A DNA stretch of 52,758 nt, from assembly GCF_024448165.1 (NCBI RefSeq), contig NZ_JAMOLN010000048.1, positions 1 to 52,758 on the forward strand, given 5' to 3'. Positions 16,756 through 24,998 of the stretch are shown in pieces. The stretch comes from Streptomyces longispororuber (GTDB lineage: Bacteria; Actinomycetota; Actinomycetes; Streptomycetales; Streptomycetaceae). The notes beneath the pieces were generated by a model that was not told the DNA's origin, made no database searches, and saw nothing but the letters and a program-made list of their open reading frames with translations. A program made the position numbers and the translations under genes. The number at the start of each line of letters is the position of its first letter. Position 1 is the first letter of the stretch.

Positions 16756-18064
16756 CGGCGGACTCCCTGGGGGCGGGGACGTGGTGGCGGACGTGGACGG
16801 GGCGGACCAGTTCGTTGGCGACGAAGCCGACGACCAGCAGGCCGATCATGATCGTGAACGACAGGCCGTAGAGGGACGAGCCGTGCTTGCCCGCTTCCTC
16901 CTGGCTGTCGGCGACCCGGTTGACGATGAGCGGGCCGAGGACGCCGGCGGTCGACCAGGCGGTGAGCAGCCGGCCGTGGATGGCGCCGACCTGGTAGGTG
17001 CCGAAGAGGTCCTTCAAGTAGGCGGGGACCGTCGCGAAACCGCCGCCGTAGAAGGAGAGGATCACGAGCGCGCACACGACGAAGAGGGGCTTCGACGCGT
17101 CTCCGTAGAGGGCGATGAGGAGGTACATCAGCGCGCCGACGCCGAGGTAGAGGCGGTAGACGTTCTTGCGGCCGATCAGGTCCGAGGTGGAGGACCAGCC
17201 GATGCGGCCCGCCATGTTCGCGGCGGAGAGCAGGGCGACGAAGCCGGCCGCCGCGGAGACGGACACCGGCGTGCTCGTGTCGGCGAAGAAGTCCGTGATC
17301 ATGGGCGCGGCCTTCTCCAGGATGCCGATGCCCGCCGTCACGTTCATGCACAGGACGACCCACAGGCACCAGAACTGCGGGGTGCGGATGGCCTGTTTCG
17401 CCGACACCTGCGGGCCCGCGGGGGCGGCGCTCGCCGGATCCGGCGACTGTGCCCGCACCTCCTGCCGCGGCACCCGGACGAGCAGGACCCCCAGCGTCAT
17501 GAACACCGCGTAGGTGAGGCCGTGCACCAGGAACGCGAGGGCGATGCCGTCGCTGTCCGTGCCGAACGAGTCCAGCATCTGCGCGCTCCACGGCGACGCG
17601 ATCAGGGCGCCGCCGCCGAAGCCCATGATGGCGATGCCGGTGGCCATGCCGGGCCGGTCGGGGAACCACTTGATCAGGGTGGAGACCGGCGAGATGTAGC
17701 CGATACCCAGGCCGATGCCGCCGACGAAGCCGTAGCCGAGCACGATGAGCCAGTACTGCTCCGTGGCGGCGCCGAGCGCGGAGAGCAGGAAACCGGACGA
17801 GAAGCAGACGAGGGCGACGGCCATCGCCCAGCGCGGGCCGTTGCGCTCGACGAGGGTGCCGCCGAACGCGGCGGACAGGCCGAGCATGACGATGCCGAGC
17901 TGGAACGGCAGGGCGCTCTGCGTCCCGCTGAGGTCGAGGGCCGATTCGAGCGGCGGCTTGAAGACGCTCCAGGCGTAGGCCTGGCCTATGGAGAGGTGGA
18001 CCGAGAGGGCGGCCGGGGGAACGAGCCAGCGGCTCCAGCCGGTTGGCGCGACGGGGGGTTTCAT
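16715..18064 (-). CDS. Oxalate/formate antiporter-family MFS transporter
   Basis: The product is 449 aa from the ATG at 18064 and has about 12 transmembrane segments. The OFA family hallmarks are visible: SIGQAYAWSVFKPPL in helix 1, GGIGLGIGYISPVSTLIKWFPDRPGMATGIAIMGFGGGALI in the middle, and KAAPMITDFF later. Members exchange formate, oxalate or other small carboxylates. The ribosome site is weak. Divergent from it, 279 bases away, is fdhD, which serves formate dehydrogenase, and its 3' end overlaps a 47-aa partner gene. Together these favour formate or oxalate as substrate. The C-terminal tail is hydrophilic and His/Arg-rich. Confidence 0.88.
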   Translation of the reverse strand: MKPPVAPTGWSRWLVPPAALSVHLSIGQAYAWSVFKPPLESALDLSGTQSALPFQLGIVMLGLSAAFGGTLVERNGPRWAMAVALVCFSSGFLLSALGAATEQYWLIVLGYGFVGGIGLGIGYISPVSTLIKWFPDRPGMATGIAIMGFGGGALIASPWSAQMLDSFGTDSDGIALAFLVHGLTYAVFMTLGVLLVRVPRQEVRAQSPDPASAAPAGPQVSAKQAIRTPQFWCLWVVLCMNVTAGIGILEKAAPMITDFFADTSTPVSVSAAAGFVALLSAANMAGRIGWSSTSDLIGRKNVYRLYLGVGALMYLLIALYGDASKPLFVVCALVILSFYGGGFATVPAYLKDLFGTYQVGAIHGRLLTAWSTAGVLGPLIVNRVADSQEEAGKHGSSLYGLSFTIMIGLLVVGFVANELVRPVHVRHHVPAPRESADDAAHARDRQQPA

Positions 18065-18202
18065 GATCCGGAACGGTAGGCAGCCGCAGAGGAGTTGGGA
18101 AGGGCCCGGACACCACTCAATACAGAATCCGTCGACCGTATGCAAGGGGTCACTGCACGGAGCCGGCCGGCCGGTGCGCGAGGGCTTGTCGGCCTCACGT
18201 CC

Positions 18203-18219
18203 ATACTGTAGACAATATT
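18203..18219. promoter_or_regulatory. Candidate regulator site in the MFS/fdhD divergent region
   Basis: ATACTGTAGACAATATT lies in an AT-rich patch midway between the two divergent starts. The core TTGTCTACAG on the other strand resembles FCD-GntR half-sites, and the blocks recur upstream of the GntR gene (15440-15463). A further AATACAG occurs near 18121. The remaining 279 bp show no other feature. Confidence 0.35.
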
Positions 18220-18343
18220 CCATCAGTGGAACGGGGAGCCACGGCCGCGCACTCCGTGTGCAGGACAATGAGAGGGCCGGGCCACCTCGGCACCAAGGGC
18301 CGCTTCGGCCGTCGGCACGGACAGAACCGGGACTGATCACGAC

Positions 18344-19192
18344 ATGGGACGAGTCACTGAGCGGCGCAAGGTGATCCGGATCAGGGGCGAGCGCGTCTCC
18401 GAGCGGCCGGACACGCTCGTCGCCGAGGAACCCCTGGAGATCCGGCTGAACGGCAAGCCGCTCGCGATCACCATGCGCACCCCGGGCGACGACTTCGCGC
18501 TCGCCGCGGGCTTCCTGGTCAGCGAGGGCGTGCTCGGCGGCGCGGCCGACCTGCAGAACATCGTGTACTGCGCCGGCGCCACCCAGGACGGCTCGAACAC
18601 GTACAACGTGGTGGACGTGCGGACGACCCCCGGCGTCGTGCTGCCCGACATCACCCTGGAGCGCAACGTGTACACGACGTCGTCGTGCGGGCTGTGCGGC
18701 AAGGCCAGCCTCGACGCGGTGCGCACCACGGCCCGGTTCCCGATCGCCGACACTCCCCCGGTCCGGCTCGAGCCCGAGCTGCTCGCCTCGCTCCCCGACC
18801 GGCTGCGAGAGGCCCAGCGCGTGTTCGACCGGACCGGGGGCCTGCACGCCGCGGCACTCTTCGACGAGGAAGGTCACCTCGTCGACATAAGGGAGGACGT
18901 CGGACGGCACAACGCGGTCGACAAGCTGGTCGGGCGGGCCCTGCAGAGCGGCGGTCTGCCGCTGTCCCGCTCGGTGCTGCTGGTCTCCGGGCGCGCCTCG
19001 TTCGAGCTCGCGCAGAAGGCCGTCATGGCGGGCATCCCGGTGCTCGCGGCGGTCTCCGCGCCGTCCTCGCTCGCCGTCGACCTGGCGGCGGAGACCGGCC
19101 TCACGCTGGTCGGCTTCCTGCGCGGCGCCAACATGAACGTGTACGCGGGCGAGCACCGGATCGCCCTGCGTGCCGCGGCCACGCAGGACTGA
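18344..19192 (+). CDS. fdhD: Formate dehydrogenase accessory sulfurtransferase FdhD
   Basis: The product is 282 aa from the ATG at 18344. FdhD transfers sulfur from the IscS desulfurase to the Mo/W-bis-MGD cofactor of formate dehydrogenase. The sulfur-carrying pair is in TTSSCGLCGKAS (about residues 112-123), and the family blocks PGDDFALAAGFLVSEGV, GGLHAAALF and REDVGRHNAVDKLVGRAL are intact. The length is normal for the family. No formate dehydrogenase gene is in the window, so the client enzyme must be elsewhere. The divergent OFA carrier supports a formate link. A strong convergent terminator follows at 19216. Confidence 0.95.
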   Translation: MGRVTERRKVIRIRGERVSERPDTLVAEEPLEIRLNGKPLAITMRTPGDDFALAAGFLVSEGVLGGAADLQNIVYCAGATQDGSNTYNVVDVRTTPGVVLPDITLERNVYTTSSCGLCGKASLDAVRTTARFPIADTPPVRLEPELLASLPDRLREAQRVFDRTGGLHAAALFDEEGHLVDIREDVGRHNAVDKLVGRALQSGGLPLSRSVLLVSGRASFELAQKAVMAGIPVLAAVSAPSSLAVDLAAETGLTLVGFLRGANMNVYAGEHRIALRAAATQD

Positions 19193-19215
19193 CCTGTCCC
19201 GCCGCGGCACGGGGC

Positions 19216-19238
19216 GGGTTACCGGTTACCGGTAACCC
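19216..19238. terminator. Bidirectional terminator between fdhD and the sulfotransferase gene
   Basis: A perfect 10-bp stem GGGTTACCGG/CCGGTAACCC (19216-19225 with 19229-19238) encloses a 3-base TTA loop. The loop is exactly the TAA stop codon of the minus-strand sulfotransferase, so the last codons of that gene are part of the hairpin. Confidence 0.7.
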
Positions 19239-20122
19239 CAGCTCGCGGCCAGTTCCCGGAGTCGGGGCGGGAGCGCCGACGCGTCCTTCGGCGCGCGGGC
19301 CGGCTGGATGCGGCCGGAGCGGATCGTCTCGCTCCAGTCGCCGATGTGCGGGCGGAACGTGCCGTGGTCGCCCGCGCCGTAGTCGAGCATCGCGGGGGTC
19401 CAGTCGATGCCCAGGTGCGCACAGATGCGGCGGGTCTCCCGCTCCGGGGACGCCGTCAGGTCCTCGTACCTGACCGTGACGCCGGCCAGCGCGCCCATCG
19501 CCCGGTCCAACTCCTCGGCGTAGCCCAGGACTTCGTCGTGGATCTCCGCGACGTCGGGGTCGGCGCGGCGGGCCGTCAGGGACTCGACGACGGCCGCGGG
19601 GTGGCGCAGCAGGAAGATGTAGCGGGCCTGGGGCCAGGCGCGGTGCAGCCGGGGCCACATGAGGGTGTTGGCCGGGGTCTTGTCGACCACGACCGGAGGA
19701 CCGCCATAGCCGTCGCCGTCGCCGCGACATCGGGCGTGGTGCAGCACTCTGTCCCACAGCATGTGCTCCAACTCCTCGCGGTCCAGACCGAGTTCGCGCA
19801 TCGCCTGGTACGAGAAGTCCCGGTCGAGACGGACGTGCAGGGTGCGCAGGTGCATCTCGTGCGGGGCCCGGACCTCGGGGTGGCTGTTGAGCAGGACGCG
19901 CAGCAGCGTGGAGCCCGAGCGCACCGAGGAGAGCAGGAAGACCGGGTCGGGGACGAGGCGCGGGGCCGGTTCGAGGGGCGGGCCCTCGTCGCGGGGGCCG
20001 GGCTGTGCGGGGATCGCCGGCAGTGTTTCCGCGCGGGGCACGGGTGGCCTGAGCGCCTGGGCGAGCAGCCTCCTCCTGCGTCGCATCCCTTTGCGTACCG
20101 CGTCCCAGCGGGCGTCCGGCAC
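19226..20122 (-). CDS. Sulfotransferase family protein (PAPS-dependent)
   Basis: The product is 298 aa from a GTG at 20122, with an AAAGAGGT site (20131-20138) upstream. The 5'-phosphosulfate loop reads LLSSVRSGSTLLRVLLNSHP (about residues 63-82), and the 3'-phosphate site lies in YIFLLRHPAAVVES. VVDKTPANT is also typical. A His in the early APHEMH stretch may serve as the catalytic base. It would sulfonate a hydroxyl, on a natural product, a glycan or a carrier-bound substrate. No PAPS synthesis genes or partner pathway lie nearby, so the acceptor is unknown. The first 50 residues are basic and Pro-rich. Confidence 0.88.
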   Translation of the reverse strand: MPDARWDAVRKGMRRRRRLLAQALRPPVPRAETLPAIPAQPGPRDEGPPLEPAPRLVPDPVFLLSSVRSGSTLLRVLLNSHPEVRAPHEMHLRTLHVRLDRDFSYQAMRELGLDREELEHMLWDRVLHHARCRGDGDGYGGPPVVVDKTPANTLMWPRLHRAWPQARYIFLLRHPAAVVESLTARRADPDVAEIHDEVLGYAEELDRAMGALAGVTVRYEDLTASPERETRRICAHLGIDWTPAMLDYGAGDHGTFRPHIGDWSETIRSGRIQPARAPKDASALPPRLRELAASWGYR

Positions 20123-20256
20123 GTCGCGTCACCTCTTTCGAATCGGCCCTTCCGCTTGCACGGTCCAGCTGAGGGGGTCGAGGCGAACAGCAAGTGACCT
20201 ACGGGAAAAGGGAGTACGGCACATGACGCGCACAGCCGCCCCACATCGGCGCCGGC

Positions 20257-20730
20257 TCAGCCGTCCTCGGCGGAGGCGGCGGGGACGGCGGCGACGCGCC
20301 TGAGCAGGTCCGTGAACAGCTCCCGCTCGGCCGCCGAGAGCACGGCGAGGAGCTCGTCGTTGGCGGCACGGGCCGACGCGGCGCAGGTCCCGACGAGCCC
20401 GCGCCCGGCCTCGGTGATGGTGACCGCGTTCTTGCGCCGGTCCCCGGGGTCGGGCGCGCGCTCGACGAGGCCCGCCTTCTGCAGGTCGTTGAGGACGCCG
20501 ACCATGTCCTTGGGGTCGAGCCGGACGCTCCGCACGAGGTCGGCCTGGGCGACCGGCTCCAGGTCGGACACCGCGCACAGGACCACGTGGTGCCACATCT
20601 TCAGGCCCTGCTCGGCGAGGGCGTCGGCGACGAGCGCGCGGCCGCGGGCGGCGGCCCGGCCGAGGAGCCAGCTGGGCAGGTCCCGGATGGCGCTCGGTGC
20701 GGCGGGGGACGGTGGAGTCGCTGCGGTCAT
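20257..20730 (-). CDS. MarR-family transcriptional regulator
   Basis: The product is 157 aa from the ATG at 20730. No Shine-Dalgarno sequence is visible directly upstream, so it may be leaderless. The MarR winged helix is plain: LKMWHHVVLCAVSDLEPVAQADLVRSVRLDPKDMVGVLNDLQKAGLVERAPDPGDRRKNAVTITEAG. Two copies of an 18-bp palindromic element lie just upstream (20753-20800), between it and the divergent quinone-reductase-like gene. This is the usual layout of an autoregulated MarR that also represses its neighbour. Oxidative or phenolic ligands are common for the family, but none is shown here. Confidence 0.92.
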   Translation of the reverse strand: MTAATPPSPAAPSAIRDLPSWLLGRAAARGRALVADALAEQGLKMWHHVVLCAVSDLEPVAQADLVRSVRLDPKDMVGVLNDLQKAGLVERAPDPGDRRKNAVTITEAGRGLVGTCAASARAANDELLAVLSAAERELFTDLLRRVAAVPAASAEDG

Positions 20731-20752
20731 GGGGGCAGCGTAACCGTATTTC

Positions 20753-20800
20753 ATTGGACTTCCCAACGATGAATCCCATACTGTTGGGGCTCCCAACGAT
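20753..20800. promoter_or_regulatory. Twin MarR operator sites
   Basis: Two related 18-bp elements, ATTGGACTTCCCAACGAT (20753-20770) and GTTGGGGCTCCCAACGAT (20783-20800), lie 30 bp apart start to start, about three helical turns. The second contains a perfect 6+3+6 dyad GTTGGG-GCT-CCCAAC. They fill the 117-bp MarR/oxidoreductase gap and probably cover both promoters. Confidence 0.65.
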
Positions 20801-20847
20801 TCCCGACGCGCCAGGTGGGTGCCGCCCACCCGCGCCCGAAGGCGGTG

Positions 20848-21780
20848 ATGACGACCATGCGTCGTGTCCGGTACACCCGCGGCGGCGGACCCGAGGTGCT
20901 CTTCACGGAGGAGGTCGCGGTGCCCGAGCCGGGCCCGGGCGAACTCCTCGTGCGCGCCGAGGCGATCGGCGTCACCCTGCCCGTCGTCCGCAAGGTGCGC
21001 GAGGCCCGTGACCCGATCCCGCTCGGCGGCGAGGTCGCCGGACGGGTCGTCGCCCTCGGCGCCGGCGTGACCGCATGCGCGGTCGGCGACCGGGTGACCG
21101 GCCTGGTCCTCGGCCACGGTTACGCCGACCACGTCCTGCTGCACGTCACGATGGCCTCGCCCGTGCCGGACGGCGCGAGCGCGGTGGACGCGGTGGCCCT
21201 GGTGCGCAGCGGACTGGTCGCGTACGGGGCGCTGCGGGCGGCGCGGCCCGAGTCCGGGGAGAGCGCGCTCGTCACGGCGGCGGCCAGCGGGGTGGGCCAA
21301 CTCGCCGTGCAGCTGGCCAGATTGAACGGGGCGTCCCGGGTGACGGCCGCGGTCTCCGACCGCCGCAAGGCGGACTTCGTGCGCGCTCTCGGGGCCGACT
21401 CCGTGGTGACGTACGGCGAGGAGTCCTGGGGCGAGCCGGTGGACTACGTCCTGGACGCGGTCGGCGGCGACCTCCTGACACCCGCGGTGGCGGCGCTCGC
21501 GCCGTACGGCCGGCTCGTGGCGTACAGCTCGGGCGGCGGGACCGTGTCGGCGTACGACCTGCTGGTGGGCGCCAGATCGGTGATCGGGTTCCAGATGGCG
21601 CTGATCGCACGGGAGCGGCCGGGGACGTACGAGGCGTGGCGCCGGGAGCTGTGGGAGCTGTTCCTGACAGGGGCTCTGACACCGTGCGTGCACGGCGAGT
21701 TCGCTCTGGAGGACGCGGCGGATGCGCATGCGGTGATCGAGGGGCGGGCCAACCTCGGCAAGGTGGTCCTGATCCCGTGA
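20848..21780 (+). CDS. Quinone-oxidoreductase-like medium-chain dehydrogenase (MDR family)
   Basis: The product is 310 aa from the ATG at 20848 with a GAAGGCGGTG leader; the ATG at 20857 is an alternative. The GroES-like N domain contains VPEPGPGELLVRAEAIGV. The nucleotide domain has ALVTAAASGVGQLAVQLARLNGAS, the QOR-type A-x-x-G-V-G-x-x-A motif for NADPH. It lacks the zinc-ligand cysteines of alcohol dehydrogenases. Family members reduce quinones or enones. The divergent MarR and twin operators suggest induction by a reactive small molecule. Confidence 0.9.
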   Translation: MTTMRRVRYTRGGGPEVLFTEEVAVPEPGPGELLVRAEAIGVTLPVVRKVREARDPIPLGGEVAGRVVALGAGVTACAVGDRVTGLVLGHGYADHVLLHVTMASPVPDGASAVDAVALVRSGLVAYGALRAARPESGESALVTAAASGVGQLAVQLARLNGASRVTAAVSDRRKADFVRALGADSVVTYGEESWGEPVDYVLDAVGGDLLTPAVAALAPYGRLVAYSSGGGTVSAYDLLVGARSVIGFQMALIARERPGTYEAWRRELWELFLTGALTPCVHGEFALEDAADAHAVIEGRANLGKVVLIP

Positions 21781-21894
21781 CGGGGTTCGTGCACGGTCCT
21801 TGTGGGGTGGCGAGCGTCCCAAGTAGCGTCTGTGGCGCATACGTTGGACGTGGGATGTCCGGTTGTCCGGATGACCTGAAGGGTGGGCCGCGCC

Positions 21895-23730
21895 ATGCAC
21901 CGAAGATCCTTCCGAGTCCGTCTGAGATCGCTGCTGGTGGCGCTGGCCGTCGCCGCGGCGCTCCCCGCCCCGGCCGCCGTGGGGGCGGCCGGGCCGGACA
22001 CGCAGACCCCTTTTGACCAGCAGGTGTTGTTCAAGGCGTCCCAGGACCCCGGGTACGCCTGCTATCGGATCCCCGCCGTCGTGAAGACGGTCAGGGGCAC
22101 GCTCCTGGCCTTCGCCGAGGGCCGGACGAACGACTGCTCGGACGCCGGTGACATCGACATCGTCGTCAAACGCTCCGAGGACGGCGGCCGCACCTGGTCG
22201 CCGCTCCAGGTCGTCAACGAGGGCGCGGGCGACACGCACGGCAACCCCGCGCCGATCGTGGACCGCAGGACCGGCCGCATCGTGCTCGCCGAGACGTACA
22301 ACACGGGCGTCCCCGGCGGCGGCAACTGCCCGGTGCCGTGCGACCGGACGCCGCACCTCCAGTACAGCGACGACGACGGCCGCAGCTGGTCGGCGCCGCG
22401 GGACCTCAGCGACCAGCTGCTGCCCGCCGACTTCAACTCCTGGTACGCGACCGGCCCCGTGCACGGCATCCAGCTCACCAAGGGACGCCACCGGGGCCGC
22501 CTCGTGTTCAGCGTCAACGCCGAGACCTGGAACGGCAGCCGGGTCACCGCGAACCACGCCGCCCTGATGATCAGCGACGACGGCGGCGACAACTGGCGGG
22601 TCGGCGCGAAGGACTCGTGGCCGATCGCCGACGACGGCACCTTCCGCCAGAAGCCGTCCGAGATGACGCTCGCGGAGCGGCCGGACGGCACGATCTACGT
22701 CAGCGGCCGGGAGCAGGACGGCACCGACCTCGGCCACCGCACGGACGCCGTGAGCCGCGACGGCGGGGAGTCGTTCGTCAGCCCGTTCGCGGCGATCCCC
22801 GACCTGTACGCGCCGCAGGTGCAGGCGTCGGTGCTGCCGGTCGGCAAGGACGGCAAGCGGCTGCTGCTCGCCTGCCCCGGCGACCCCGACCGGCGGCGCA
22901 CCATGACGATCCGCTCCTCGTACGACGGCGGGCGCACCTGGGAGAGCTTCGACCGGGGCACCGTCGTGACGACGGACTGGTCCGGCTACTCGGACCTCGT
23001 GCAGGCCGACCCGGAGTACGTGGGCCTGATGTACGAGGGCGGGGCCGTGGACGCCCGGGACGAGATCCGGTTCGCCCGGTTCACGCTCGACTGGCTGAAG
23101 GAGCGGCGCGGGCCCGACCCGACGACGGACGACCGGGCGCCCGGCGCGCGGGGTGCGGCCGTGCTCGGCGGGGCCGCGGCGACGGACGGGCGGTTCGGCC
23201 GCGCGCTGGCCTTCGACGGCGTCGACGACGCGGTCCGGCTGCCCTACCGCAGGGAACTCGCGCTGGGGACACGGGACTTCACGGCGTCGCTGTGGTTCAG
23301 GTACACCGCCACGACCGGCGAGCAGCCACTGCTGTGGATGGGCGGGATCGGCACGACACAGCCGCAGGTCTGGCTCAGGGGTGAACCCGCGTCGAACCGG
23401 ATCACCGGACTCATCACCGCGCGGGACGGCTCGGCCGCACCGCGGACGGTGTCCGTGCGGACCACCACGGCGTACAACGACGGGGCCTGGCACCACGTCG
23501 AACTGCGGCGCGGCGGCGGCGCGTTGACGATGTCGGTGGACGGCACCGTGGTCGGCAGCGCGGCGGACGTGCCGGGTTCCGTGAGCCGGAACTCGCCGTT
23601 CGGGGTGCACGTCGGGCAGCGGATGGACAGCCGGGCGTACTTCACCGGAGCGATCGACGACGTCCGGGTCACCGCCGGCGACGCCGCTGTGCTGTGGCTG
23701 CCCATGGACCGTGTGCACGGGAGGAGTTAG
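21895..23730 (+). CDS. Secreted exo-sialidase (GH33-like) with C-terminal LamG-type domain
   Basis: The product is 611 aa from the ATG at 21895. A signal peptide (about residues 1-32) ends near VGAA. The six-bladed propeller carries the RIP motif (58-60) that begins the sialidase arginine triad. Asp boxes lie at 94-101 (SEDGGRTW), 158-165 (SDDDGRSW), 227-234 (SDDGGDNW) and 342-349 (SYDGGRTW). Tyr365 in WSGYSDLV is the likely nucleophile. Residues about 420-605 form a LamG/concanavalin-like carbohydrate-binding module. It should release terminal sialic acid or a related nonulosonic acid from glycans outside the cell. No sialic-acid importer or lyase gene is nearby. Confidence 0.87.
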   Translation: MHRRSFRVRLRSLLVALAVAAALPAPAAVGAAGPDTQTPFDQQVLFKASQDPGYACYRIPAVVKTVRGTLLAFAEGRTNDCSDAGDIDIVVKRSEDGGRTWSPLQVVNEGAGDTHGNPAPIVDRRTGRIVLAETYNTGVPGGGNCPVPCDRTPHLQYSDDDGRSWSAPRDLSDQLLPADFNSWYATGPVHGIQLTKGRHRGRLVFSVNAETWNGSRVTANHAALMISDDGGDNWRVGAKDSWPIADDGTFRQKPSEMTLAERPDGTIYVSGREQDGTDLGHRTDAVSRDGGESFVSPFAAIPDLYAPQVQASVLPVGKDGKRLLLACPGDPDRRRTMTIRSSYDGGRTWESFDRGTVVTTDWSGYSDLVQADPEYVGLMYEGGAVDARDEIRFARFTLDWLKERRGPDPTTDDRAPGARGAAVLGGAAATDGRFGRALAFDGVDDAVRLPYRRELALGTRDFTASLWFRYTATTGEQPLLWMGGIGTTQPQVWLRGEPASNRITGLITARDGSAAPRTVSVRTTTAYNDGAWHHVELRRGGGALTMSVDGTVVGSAADVPGSVSRNSPFGVHVGQRMDSRAYFTGAIDDVRVTAGDAAVLWLPMDRVHGRS

Positions 23731-23741
23731 CGTCGCGTCGC

Positions 23742-24998
23742 GTGACGGGGCGTGAGCGTACGAAGGCGGCCGCGGGCCGGCGGAGGCCGGTCACGACGCT
23801 GATCGGGCTGCTGCTCGCCCTCGGCTGCGTCGCCGTCGTGGTGATCGCCCTCCCGGACCGGGAGGGCGATCGCCCGTGTTCCGCCCGCACCGTCTCCTCC
23901 TGGACCCCGGACACCGCCCGCACCGACGCCTTCGCCCGCTACGGCGACGACGGCGCCCGGACCGACGACTGGACCGGCGGCGACGGGACGCACTCCGTGC
24001 GGCTGCCGGACGGGCGCGTGCTCTGGCTGTTCTCCGACACGTACCTGGGGACCGTGCACCCGCCGCCCAACCCGGTCGGGCAGCCGCACTCCTGGCGGGA
24101 CGGCAGCGCCCCCTTCGTCCGAAATTCGGCCGTGGTGGCGGGCAGCTCGGGAGAACCGGAGCGGACCGTCGCCGCTCCCCTCTTCCCCGACACCGGGGTC
24201 GGCGAGTGGCGGTGGCCGGTCGCCGCGCGGGTCGAGGCGCGCTCCCCCGGGTCCGGGGAGCAGGTCGTGCGCGTCCTGCTGTGGACGCGGACGGCGGGCG
24301 GCGGACCGTACATCTACGGGGTGCCCACGTCGACCGAGGTGGCCACCCTGTCCCTGCCGGACCTCCGGCTGGAGGGCATCACGCAGGTGCTCGACCAGCG
24401 GCAGGTCGGGAACCCGGCGCGGCGCGTCCTGTTCGGGACGACCGCCGTCACGGGCGGCGACGGGCGGACCTACGTCTTCGGCGGGGACGACGGGCAGCGC
24501 CCGGTGCACCGGGCCTACGTCGCCCGGGTGCCGGACGGGCGGCTCGGCGATCCCAAGGCGTGGGAGTACTGGGACGGGAAGCGGTGGCTGGCCGGGGCGC
24601 GGCCTGCCCCGGTGCTGGGCGACGGGCAGCGGCGCGGGGTGGGCAGCGCGTTCAGCGTGGTGCGGGACGCGGGGACCTACGTGCTGTTCACGATGGCGGC
24701 GGGGGCCTCCGGCCTGACGTCCGTGACGAGCTACTGGGCGTGCTCGCCGAGCGGGCCCTGGCACGGTCCCGCGAAGGCGCTCACGCCACCGCTGCCGCGC
24801 GACGCCGCCGCCGGACAGGACACCGCCGCGTACAACCCGCAGGTGCATCCGGAGCTCGGCGGCGACGGCCGGCTCGTCCTGTCCTACGACGTGAACTGGC
24901 TGGACGCGACGGCCGCCACCGCACAGGCGCACATCAGCCGGAACGTGTCGCTGTACCGGCCGCGGTTCGTGTCCCTTCGACTGGCGCGGCCGGGGTGA
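23742..24998 (+). CDS. Membrane-anchored beta-propeller-like protein (DUF4185/DUF5005-type)
   Basis: The product is 418 aa. The GTG at 23742 is the first plausible start, but the only good ribosome site (GGGAGGAG, 23719-23726) is about 15 bases upstream and overlaps the sialidase stop, which suggests coupling. A single hydrophobic helix (about 17-38) follows a basic N terminus, and the rest is extracytoplasmic. The repeats DGRVLWLFSDTYLG, RNSAVVAG, GRTYVFGGDD and GPWHGPAKAL look like a five-bladed glycosidase-type propeller such as DUF4185 or DUF5005. It could be a glycan-binding or hydrolytic partner of the sialidase. Catalytic residues cannot be assigned. Its last 65 bases overlap the convergent transporter gene. 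Confidence 0.65.
   Translation: MTGRERTKAAAGRRRPVTTLIGLLLALGCVAVVVIALPDREGDRPCSARTVSSWTPDTARTDAFARYGDDGARTDDWTGGDGTHSVRLPDGRVLWLFSDTYLGTVHPPPNPVGQPHSWRDGSAPFVRNSAVVAGSSGEPERTVAAPLFPDTGVGEWRWPVAARVEARSPGSGEQVVRVLLWTRTAGGGPYIYGVPTSTEVATLSLPDLRLEGITQVLDQRQVGNPARRVLFGTTAVTGGDGRTYVFGGDDGQRPVHRAYVARVPDGRLGDPKAWEYWDGKRWLAGARPAPVLGDGQRRGVGSAFSVVRDAGTYVLFTMAAGASGLTSVTSYWACSPSGPWHGPAKALTPPLPRDAAAGQDTAAYNPQVHPELGGDGRLVLSYDVNWLDATAATAQAHISRNVSLYRPRFVSLRLARPG

Noticed and set aside
20257..23718. A 1153-codon minus-strand open frame
   Set aside because: Only its last 157 codons are real (MarR). The rest is antisense to the sialidase and quinone-reductase genes.
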